A stretch of DNA of 64,000 nt, taken from positions 24,178-88,177 of the forward strand of contig CAKOMG010000009.1 in the NCBI GenBank assembly GCA_934096585.1, read 5' to 3'. Under the pieces are notes generated by a model, which ran no database searches, was not told where the DNA came from, and worked only from the letters and a program-made list of their open reading frames with translations. Position 1 is the first letter of the stretch; every line of letters begins with the position of its first letter. The position numbers and the translations under genes are program-made. This DNA is from an uncultured Bacilli bacterium. Lineage in GTDB: Bacteria; Bacillota_I; Bacilli_A; ML615J-28; CAG-698. Shown piece after piece: positions 58,300 through 64,000 of the stretch.

Positions 58300-60417
58300 A
58301 TGTTAAAAAAAATCAAGTATGTTATAATTTGTTTATTAATTTGTTTTACATTTGTGTTAACTGGTTGCAATAGTGCTAGAAGAGAAAAAAATTTCCAATT
58401 GCTTTGTGAATTTGTTTCTACAATTGAAATTCCTGAATTCACTAGCGAAGATTTGCAATTATATGGTTCCTATACATATAAAGATAAAACAATATATGCA
58501 ATTTGGAATTCTCATAATCAAACAGTGATGACTAATTGTGGCCACATAATAAGACAAGATGAATACACGGAAGTTATAATTGATGTTCATTTTTATCTAG
58601 ATGATGTAGCTTATTCAAAAGAATACGTTGTTGGCATAACAGAATTAGACGACGAACAAATTAGTGCCAAAATTTTGAACTGTGTTAAAATTCCTTCTTT
58701 AGTATCCGATAATATTTCTCTACCAAAATCAATCAAGTATAACAACAAGGATTATTCAATCTCATGGAAAAGCTCTGACACTAATATTATGAGCAATGAT
58801 GGCACTATAAGGAGAAGTGAAATTGACCGTTATGTCACTTTAACTTGTTCATTAAAATACAATAAAGTTGTTTATAAAAAACCATTTGAAATAAAAATTG
58901 AGGCGTTTGATACATCTGCTATGTATACATACCTAAATAATTTAAAACTCCAAAATAAGTATGATGAAAATATTGATCTGCCAGTATCATACAACGATGG
59001 CACATACACTTATAACTTAGTTTGGGTAAGTTCGGATTTAGCGCATCTATCTAACAATGGTATTATTCATAAAGGATTAGAGGACAAACAAGTCACTCTT
59101 GTTGTTAGTATGATAATTGATGATATTTCAATACAAAAAAGTTTTACTGTCATTATCTCCAAAGCTGATAATACAACTATTTTTAATACTATTATTGATT
59201 CTATTAAAATACCAACTATAATACACTCATCTATAAATATCCCAACAAAATTTAATGACGATATTGAAGGAACCTGGACTTCAAGCGATAATTCAATTTT
59301 AACTAATTTTGGTAAACTAATTTTTACAGGTCAAGATATTAAATCAATTACTTTAAAACTAAATATTTCTTTAGGAGGAGAAATAATGACACACGAATTT
59401 AACACTATAATAATGAACCAAAAGCATTTTCGTATGCTTAGTGATTTTTCAAATGGGTCATTAGAAAATTTATACATTGATAATTTTGGAAGATTACAAC
59501 TAAAAGAAAATTGTATATCCGGAACATTCATTAGTGAAAATTTCGATTCAGATTATTTTACTGATGCTGTTGCAACATGGTGTTCAACTTCATCACTTAA
59601 CGGAACATGTGAACTTTTTGTCAGACTTAAAGTAGATAACACATGGAGCGATTATATTTCATATGGAGAATGGGGACAAGGCTTGATTAATAAATGTATT
59701 GCCCAATCAAATTCTTTAATTAAATTATCAGATGATGAAATCATCGTTATTAATAACAAAAAAGCAAGCGGATTTAGTTATAAAGTAATCATAAAAAGAA
59801 AATCAACAAATGACATTTCCCCTATTCTATCAAGAATTACATTGGCTCTAAACTTAGACACTCCAAAATATACTATTTCCTCTTCTCTTTTGAATGACAA
59901 AGTATATTATGATGTACCTGCATTATATCAACATGATGTACCAACAATTGGTAATATAATATGCAGTGCAACTTCATCAACTATGCTTTTAAAATTTAAA
60001 GGTCACAATTTTTCTCACTTAGATAATTTAGAACATAGATATATTGCAAAAATAGTAAAGGATTATGGCAATAATATATATGGGAATTGGGTTTATAATT
60101 GTGTTGGAATGAGTTCTTTCAATGAAGTTGCTTATGTGAAAAGATATGTATCCACAAATGAATTTTTATATGAATTACAGACTATTGGACCAATGGCAGC
60201 TTCTATTAAAGGAAAAGTAAATTATGTTACTCAAAATTCAAATGAAGTTGGCTCTTATACAACTAATGGGCACCTTATTGTTGTTACTGGATTTGAAAGG
60301 AATAACGATTCCGTGTTTATTTACATAAATGATCCAAATGTAAAAAACGTCAAAATAAAAATGACATTGGATAGTTTTTTGTCCGTATGGAGAAATATAT
60401 CATATGTAATTGAATAA
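58300..60417 (+). CDS. Surface lipoprotein: four Ig-like modules and a C39-type cysteine peptidase
   Basis: 705 residues. Lipoprotein signal with lipobox VLTGC (cysteine about 24). Four consecutive Ig-like modules, each with a W-x-S-S-D / L-S-N-x-G-x-I core (IYAIWNSHNQTVMTNCGHII; SISWKSSDTNIMSNDGTI; LVWVSSDLAHLSNNGIIH; GTWTSSDNSILTNFGKLI). A jelly-roll-like middle follows. The last about 170 residues are a peptidase C39_2 fold: catalytic cysteine in NIICSATSSTMLL, histidine in NGHLIVVTGF, and an acidic/amide residue in YINDPN. Probably acts on a peptide substrate at the cell surface. Single gene with a strong terminator. Confidence 0.82.
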   Translation: MLKKIKYVIICLLICFTFVLTGCNSARREKNFQLLCEFVSTIEIPEFTSEDLQLYGSYTYKDKTIYAIWNSHNQTVMTNCGHIIRQDEYTEVIIDVHFYLDDVAYSKEYVVGITELDDEQISAKILNCVKIPSLVSDNISLPKSIKYNNKDYSISWKSSDTNIMSNDGTIRRSEIDRYVTLTCSLKYNKVVYKKPFEIKIEAFDTSAMYTYLNNLKLQNKYDENIDLPVSYNDGTYTYNLVWVSSDLAHLSNNGIIHKGLEDKQVTLVVSMIIDDISIQKSFTVIISKADNTTIFNTIIDSIKIPTIIHSSINIPTKFNDDIEGTWTSSDNSILTNFGKLIFTGQDIKSITLKLNISLGGEIMTHEFNTIIMNQKHFRMLSDFSNGSLENLYIDNFGRLQLKENCISGTFISENFDSDYFTDAVATWCSTSSLNGTCELFVRLKVDNTWSDYISYGEWGQGLINKCIAQSNSLIKLSDDEIIVINNKKASGFSYKVIIKRKSTNDISPILSRITLALNLDTPKYTISSSLLNDKVYYDVPALYQHDVPTIGNIICSATSSTMLLKFKGHNFSHLDNLEHRYIAKIVKDYGNNIYGNWVYNCVGMSSFNEVAYVKRYVSTNEFLYELQTIGPMAASIKGKVNYVTQNSNEVGSYTTNGHLIVVTGFERNNDSVFIYINDPNVKNVKIKMTLDSFLSVWRNISYVIE

Positions 60418-60448
60418 TTCAATACATTTTAATTACTTATTTATATAT

Positions 60449-60484
60449 TAAAAGGCGGTATTTAATAATGTCCGCCTTTTTTTT
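60449..60484. terminator. Strong terminator shared by the C39 lipoprotein and permease genes
   Basis: AAAAGGCGG, 13-nt loop, CCGCCTTTT then T4; T-runs on both strands. The permease stop codon lies in the loop. Confidence 0.92.
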
Positions 60485-61211
60485 CATCCACTTTGCTTAA
60501 TATTTGAACAATCTTATTTACTACTGCTACAATGATTATTGAAATAATTACTATACAATAAACTTTATTCATTTCATTATTACTATAATACATCCGTATG
60601 GATGCTCCTAATGTATAATTGGATGGAGAAATATATTCAGTCATAAGCATAACCTTAAACCCTAACCCTAAAGTCTGAACAAAAGTTGTTTTTATATATG
60701 ACATTGTGATTGGTATTTGTATATGCATAATAGAACCCAAAGATTTGTAATCTGTTAATGTTTTTAAATCATCAAGCATATCACTATCAATTGTTCTAAA
60801 TGCGTTTAATATTCCTTCGTACATTATAGGAATACTCACTAAAAGTGTTGCAACAATTGATGTATATTTCATATTTAAAAGCATAAAAATTAGAATAATA
60901 ATTGTTATTAGAGGCATTGTTTTTATAAGCGCCATTATCGGTTCTAAAATATGCTCAAATTTTGTGCTTTTATAGCTGTATATTGCTAAAAAAGTACTAA
61001 TTATTAACGAAATTGACATAATAAAAAATATTTTAAATATACTTATTAATATTGTAATGTATAATTTACTATTAAATAATATTTCAAACATTCCTTTTAA
61101 AACTGATGATATTTTTGGAACTACTAGCTCATTTTTAATAAAATAAGCCAAGAAAAACCATATAAATATAATTATTGCTATTCCAAAAAAATTAAAGATC
61201 TTTTTGCTCAT
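60462..61211 (-). CDS. ABC transporter permease, SsuC/TauC-like
   Basis: 249 residues with six membrane helices. The cytoplasmic EAA loop reads DDLKTLTDYKSLGSIMHIQI, and AFRTIDSDML lies before it, as in BPD_transp_1 permeases of the nitrate/sulfonate/taurine type. It forms the channel for the substrate delivered by the lipoprotein encoded just upstream (4-bp overlap). No ATPase gene follows: the next thing is a terminator, so the energy subunit must come from elsewhere. Confidence 0.88.
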   Translation of the reverse strand: MSKKIFNFFGIAIIIFIWFFLAYFIKNELVVPKISSVLKGMFEILFNSKLYITILISIFKIFFIMSISLIISTFLAIYSYKSTKFEHILEPIMALIKTMPLITIIILIFMLLNMKYTSIVATLLVSIPIMYEGILNAFRTIDSDMLDDLKTLTDYKSLGSIMHIQIPITMSYIKTTFVQTLGLGFKVMLMTEYISPSNYTLGASIRMYYSNNEMNKVYCIVIISIIIVAVVNKIVQILSKVDEKKGGHY

Positions 61212-62119
61212 TTTCTATAAATGAAATCATGAGGAATTTCATAACCTATCATATTCAAATACTGATTAATCTCAATTCGATAATTTGTGGCCTTTCTATA
61301 TCTTATATTAGAATTTTTTACACATTCTGTCAGAACTTTTTCTCCTATATTAGCAAAGTAATCATTTTTCTTCACAAGCTTTTTTGCATATGAATTGGGA
61401 TTTTCATACATTTCATTTAAATTTTGTTTAATTTGAACTAGAACTTCCGTAATTCTATCCTGTTTGTTTTCATTTGCATTTGCAAAAACAGCAACTTGAA
61501 TAATGGGTGCCTCAACATAATCTTGAAGGTTTAACGAATTAAATAATAAGTTTTGATTGAATCTCATAATTGTTAAGATAGGCTCTGCAGATAATGCAAA
61601 ATCATATTTTTTACTTGCAAAAAACGGCATAACTTCGTTAACTGTATTCATATACTCAATTTCTTTTTGCACATTTTGTGATTTCAATGCTGCTTGCAAA
61701 GCCAAATCAGGAGTATTCCCTTGTCCAAATGCTAATAATGGTTTTTCTGTTTGAGTTATATCGCGCAGTGTTAAGAGATTAAAATTTGATTGCGATATAA
61801 TATACAAATTGTTTAGGCCTATTATTGAATCCACAGTATATTTACTTTGTTTTGCATTATATAACTGTACTCCAAGATTAAATGGTGCTACAATTATATC
61901 ATAATCGTTGGCCACAAAAGCCGCTTTTAATGCCGCACTTCCAGAAACTCTATCTATTTTTATTTTCATTTTGCCCTCTAATCCTCCCATAGCAATATAT
62001 GGCATTCCTTCTGGAACAATCACTCGAATTTCTTTTTTTATACATCCTGTTGAAGTCATTAATAAAATAATTAAAAATAGTAATATACAATTATTAATCT
62101 TTTTAAATGTTTTTTTCAT
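61208..62119 (-). CDS. ABC transporter substrate-binding lipoprotein, SsuA/NMT1-like
   Basis: About 303 residues; the second of two adjacent ATGs has AGGAG at six bases. Lipobox TSTGC (cysteine about 26). VIVPEGMPYIAMGGL, SGSAALKAAFVANDYDIIVAPF and FGQGNTPDLALQAALK are the ligand-cleft strands of NMT1/SsuA-type proteins, which bind small organic ligands such as sulfonates or pyrimidine precursors. Ligand unknown. Co-transcribed with the permease from a promoter with a Crp/Fnr palindrome at -41.5. Confidence 0.85.
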   Translation of the reverse strand: MKKTFKKINNCILLFLIILLMTSTGCIKKEIRVIVPEGMPYIAMGGLEGKMKIKIDRVSGSAALKAAFVANDYDIIVAPFNLGVQLYNAKQSKYTVDSIIGLNNLYIISQSNFNLLTLRDITQTEKPLLAFGQGNTPDLALQAALKSQNVQKEIEYMNTVNEVMPFFASKKYDFALSAEPILTIMRFNQNLLFNSLNLQDYVEAPIIQVAVFANANENKQDRITEVLVQIKQNLNEMYENPNSYAKKLVKKNDYFANIGEKVLTECVKNSNIRYRKATNYRIEINQYLNMIGYEIPHDFIYRK

Positions 62120-62158
62120 CATTATCTCCTTTTAAAATTTTTAAATCTTTACCCTATG

Positions 62159-62187
62159 ATTATAACATTTTTTTATATCTTTATTTG
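62159..62187 (-). promoter_or_regulatory. Activator-type promoter of the SBP-permease operon
   Basis: Minus strand: perfect -10 TATAAT (62159-62164), 17-bp spacer and a poor -35 (CAAATA, 62182-62187) that lies inside the palindrome at 62183-62204. A start near 62152 puts the palindrome centre at -41.5, the class II activator position. Confidence 0.6.
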
Positions 62188-62204
62188 TAACAAATGTTAC
62201 AAAT
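62183..62204. promoter_or_regulatory. Crp/Fnr-type palindrome between divergent genes
   Basis: ATTTGTAAC, 4-bp centre, GTTACAAAT: perfect 9-bp arms, 22 bp in all. Size and TTGTAAC-N4-GTTACAA form are those of Crp/Fnr-family sites. The adjacent gene encodes such a regulator. Confidence 0.75.
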
Positions 62205-62207
62205 ATG

Positions 62208-62236
62208 TTGATTTATATATCTTTTTATTGTATATT
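62208..62236 (+). promoter_or_regulatory. Promoter of the Crp/Fnr-type gene
   Basis: -35 TTGATT (62208-62213), 17-bp spacer, -10 TATATT (62231-62236). The palindrome ends 4 bp upstream of the -35. Confidence 0.55.
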
Positions 62237-62266
62237 ATTAATGGAGGTTTGAATTATTTAATAATA

Positions 62267-62863
62267 ATGAATATTAAAATGAAAGAAATAATTAATAAAA
62301 TCTATTCTTACGAACAATATTATGACAAAGATACTATTGTCAAATCAACTCAAGATATATGCGAATATATTGGTTATTTAGTTGAAGGATCTTTAAAAAT
62401 AATTGACTATTGCATTGATGGAAAAGAGAAAATAATTAAATGCATTGATGCTAATAGTTTTTTTGGAAATAATTTAATATATTCAAATATGAGCACCTAT
62501 CCTGGTTATATAATTGCATCATCATATCTTCATATTCAATTTATAAAAAAAGAAATATTTGAAAATGAATTGAAAAAAAATAAAGAATTTATGATTAAAT
62601 ATTTAAACTACATTTCCAAAGAAATAATTTATATGCAAAATATGTTAAAGATATATTCGCATACTTCCTCTAAAGAAAAATTGATGTCTTTTTTTAAATA
62701 TAGATGCAAATTAAACAATTCAAATTTTTTTAATTATCAATCTCATAGTGAATTAGCACAATCGTTAAATATGCCGAGACCATCATTTTCAAGATCATTA
62801 TATGCTTTAGAAAAAGAGAATTTGATTAAATGCGTAAAAAAGAGAATTTATATTTTATTTTAA
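62267..62863 (+). CDS. Crp/Fnr-family transcriptional regulator
   Basis: About 198 residues from the ATG at 62267 (another ATG follows four codons later; a GGAGG lies 19 bases upstream, next to a TTG, so the start is uncertain). N-terminal cyclic-nucleotide-binding-like barrel (ICEYIGYLVEGSLKIIDY, then ANSFFGNNLIY), a long helix, and a C-terminal HTH (SHSELAQSLNMPRPSFSRSL). No cysteine cluster of the Fnr type and no clear cAMP-phosphate pocket arginine. It probably activates the divergent transporter operon and may control itself through the shared palindrome. Confidence 0.82.
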   Translation: MNIKMKEIINKIYSYEQYYDKDTIVKSTQDICEYIGYLVEGSLKIIDYCIDGKEKIIKCIDANSFFGNNLIYSNMSTYPGYIIASSYLHIQFIKKEIFENELKKNKEFMIKYLNYISKEIIYMQNMLKIYSHTSSKEKLMSFFKYRCKLNNSNFFNYQSHSELAQSLNMPRPSFSRSLYALEKENLIKCVKKRIYILF

Positions 62864-62895
62864 AAAAACACTACAATGAAGTAGTGTTCTTTTTA
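62861..62895. terminator. Bidirectional terminator of the tRNA array and the Crp/Fnr gene
   Basis: AACACTAC, 6-nt loop, GTAGTGTT; T-runs on both strands. It ends rRNA-tRNA transcripts coming from the right. Confidence 0.85.
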
Positions 62896-62922
62896 AATAA
62901 AATAATCTGCTCTTTTAATTTA

Positions 62923-63013
62923 TGGCGGAGGAAGAGGGATTCGAACCCCCGCGGCTGTTACACCCTTTCGGTTTTCAAGACCGACCCCTTCAGCCAGGCT
63001 TGGGTATTCCTCC
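62923..63013 (-). tRNA. tRNA-Ser (anticodon TGA)
   Basis: Acceptor GGAGGAA/TTCCTCC, G discriminator and encoded CCA, long variable arm, anticodon loop CTTGAAA. Last tRNA of the array. Confidence 0.96.
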
Positions 63014-63017
63014 ACAA

Positions 63018-63093
63018 TGGTGGCTCAGGGCGGAATTGAACCGCCGACACGAGGATTTTCAGTCCTCTGCTCTACCTACTGAGCTACCGAGCC
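63018..63093 (-). tRNA. tRNA-Phe (anticodon GAA)
   Basis: Acceptor GGCTCGG/CTGAGCC, loop CTGAAAA, T-loop TTCAATT, CCA encoded. Confidence 0.96.
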
Positions 63094-63124
63094 ATTCTCA
63101 TAATTATTAAGTTTTTTAAATTAA

Positions 63125-63200
63125 TGGCGGTCTCGACGGGACTTGAACCCGCGATCTCCAGTGTGACAGACTGGCATGTTAACCACTACACCACGAGACC
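63125..63200 (-). tRNA. tRNA-Asp (anticodon GTC)
   Basis: Acceptor GGTCTCG/CGAGACC, G discriminator, loop CTGTCAC, CCA encoded. Confidence 0.96.
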
Positions 63201-63201
63201 A

Positions 63202-63277
<76 letters not shown>

Positions 63278-63293
63278 ATGTAAATTAAACTAT

Positions 63294-63370
63294 TGGTGGA
63301 CCCGGCAGGACTCGAACCTGCGACCAACCGGTTATGAGCCGGTAGCTCTGACCAACTGAGCTACGGGTCC
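63294..63370 (-). tRNA. tRNA-Ile2 (anticodon CAT, lysidine type), less likely Met
   Basis: Acceptor GGACCCG/CGGGTCC, loop CTCATAA, CCA encoded. It is neither the initiator nor the standard elongator Met, which are its neighbours, and it resembles Bacillus tRNA-Ile2 (GGACC start, GGCTCATAACC stem-loop), whose C34 is converted to lysidine to read AUA. Confidence 0.75.
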
Positions 63371-63375
63371 AAAAA

Positions 63376-63452
63376 TGGTAGCGGCGGTAGGACTTGAACC
63401 TACGACCTTCCGGGTATGAACCGGACGCTATAGCCAACTAAGCTACACCGCC
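63376..63452 (-). tRNA. Elongator tRNA-Met (anticodon CAT)
   Basis: Acceptor GGCGGTG, loop TTCATAC, CCA encoded; matches Bacillus elongator Met. Confidence 0.92.
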
Positions 63453-63483
63453 AGATTGTCATTTAACTAGTAATTATTAAAAA

Positions 63484-63559
63484 TGGTGGATCCTAACGGG
63501 ATCGAACCGTCGACCTCCTGCGTGCAAAACAGGCGCTCTCCCAGCTGAGCTAAGGACCC
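63484..63559 (-). tRNA. tRNA-Ala (anticodon TGC)
   Basis: Acceptor GGGTCCT/AGGATCC with a G-T pair at position 3, loop TTTGCAC, CCA encoded. The identity pair of tRNA-Ala (G3-U70) is present. Confidence 0.95.
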
Positions 63560-63580
63560 ACATAAGTTGATTTGATTAAT

Positions 63581-63667
63581 TGGTGCCTAAGGCGGGAATC
63601 GAACCCGCACGGTATTGCTACCACAGGATTTTAAGTCCTGCGCGTCTACCTATTCCGCCACTCAGGC
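63581..63667 (-). tRNA. tRNA-Leu (anticodon TAA)
   Basis: Acceptor GCCTGAG/CTTAGGC, long variable arm, loop CTTAAAA, CCA encoded. Confidence 0.96.
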
Positions 63668-63677
63668 ATAACTAGAA

Positions 63678-63753
63678 TGGTGTCTCCGAGGCGATTCGAA
63701 CGCCCGACCCACTGATTAAAAGTCAGTTGCTCTACCGTCTGAGCTACGGAGAC
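63678..63753 (-). tRNA. tRNA-Lys (anticodon TTT)
   Basis: Acceptor GTCTCCG/CGGAGAC, loop CTTTTAA, CCA encoded. Confidence 0.96.
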
Positions 63754-63756
63754 AAA

Positions 63757-63832
<76 letters not shown>

Positions 63833-63836
63833 ATAA

Positions 63837-63912
63837 TGGTGGAGATTGTAGGGCTCGAACCTACGACCCCCTGCTTGTAAGGCAGATGCTCTCCCAACTG
63901 AGCTAAACCTCC
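63837..63912 (-). tRNA. tRNA-Val (anticodon TAC)
   Basis: Acceptor GGAGGTT/AATCTCC, loop CTTACAA, CCA encoded. First tRNA behind the 5S gene. Confidence 0.96.
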
Positions 63913-63932
63913 ATTATAGCAAAAATAGAAAG

Positions 63933-64000
63933 ATAGCTTGGCAACGACCTACTTTTGCGGGGTAAAAACCCAACTATCATCAGCGTAATAGTGCTTAACT
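63933..64000 (-). rRNA. rrf: 5S ribosomal RNA, 3' part, cut by the window edge
   Basis: The minus strand reads AGTTAAGCAC ... GATGATAGTTGG ... GCAAAAGTAGGTCGTTGCC ... AAGCT, the 3' two thirds of a bacterial 5S rRNA (loops C to E and helix I). The rest, and by inference 23S and 16S, lie to the right. The tRNA array Val-Thr-Lys-Leu-Ala-Met-Ile2-fMet-Asp-Phe-Ser follows as in Bacillus rrn operons. Confidence 0.95.

Noticed and set aside
62830..63110. Plus-strand frames with a MAEEEGFEPPR-type product
   Set aside because: They lie on the antisense strand of the tRNA-Ser and tRNA-Phe genes; this translation is the well-known artefact of tRNA regions.
63294..63370. Third methionine tRNA
   Set aside because: Three CAT-anticodon genes in a row would be redundant; sequence and order match the lysidine-type tRNA-Ile2, though this needs the tilS determinant check to be certain.

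Overview
The window reads as a chromosomal segment of a low-GC, cell-walled, spore-forming member of the Bacillota (class Bacilli, Erysipelotrichales/RF39/RFN20-like; the exact order is inference). The sequence is strongly AT-rich. Gene order is Bacilli-like: a full S10-spc-alpha ribosomal cluster, rimP-nusA-rnpM-ylxQ-infB-rbfA, and rpsP-khpA-rimM-trmD-rplS. Sporulation is supported by an alpha/beta SASP, GerE, YlbD/YlbE and two YjcZ-like small proteins. Nearly everything is on the minus strand, towards low coordinates, downstream of an rRNA operon whose 5S gene is cut by the right edge.

Layout. 1-4.2 kb: surface polysaccharide operon (regulator, galE, DegT aminotransferase, undecaprenyl-phosphate sugar transferase, 5'-truncated GT2), with a clear promoter and a palindromic operator candidate. 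4.3-8.0 kb: accessory island with an AAA_14/DUF4143 ATPase preceded by three 16-bp direct repeats at exact 33-bp period, and an AbiL/RloAB-like ATPase + TOPRIM pair. 8.0-12.7 kb: unknown helical membrane protein, HAD phosphatase, small membrane protein, XRE regulator, MurC. 12.8-18.0 kb: the rpsP operon, interrupted between khpA and rimM by an ArsR regulator and a Zn/Cd-type P-type ATPase. 18.1-28.7 kb: ppdK, ylbE/ylbD, RsuA-type synthase, small spore-associated genes, def, RNase J, a DEDD exonuclease, gerE, uvrC and a FakA C-terminal-like mini-protein. 28.8-33.7 kb: rimP-nusA-infB-rbfA operon. 33.7-41.5 kb: two tandem GH18 lipoproteins, TrmH-type methylase, membrane protein, SASP, thiI, cysteine desulfurase, TSCPD protein. 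41.5-56.1 kb: 30 genes from rpsJ to rplQ under one strong promoter. 56.1-62.9 kb: small spore-type proteins, RluA synthase, a C39-peptidase lipoprotein with Ig-like repeats, and an ABC substrate-binding protein + permease divergent from a Crp/Fnr regulator. 62.9-64.0 kb: eleven tRNA genes and a partial 5S rRNA.

The parts most worth following up are the 33-bp-phased repeats in front of the AAA_14/DUF4143 gene, the metal-efflux cassette that captured rimM-trmD-rplS, the AbiL-like pair with a possible untranslated RNA beside it, the Crp/Fnr palindrome placed at -41.5 of a transporter operon that lacks its ATPase, and the family of surface lipoproteins sharing an Ig-like module. All family calls come from reading motifs by eye; no database search was run.
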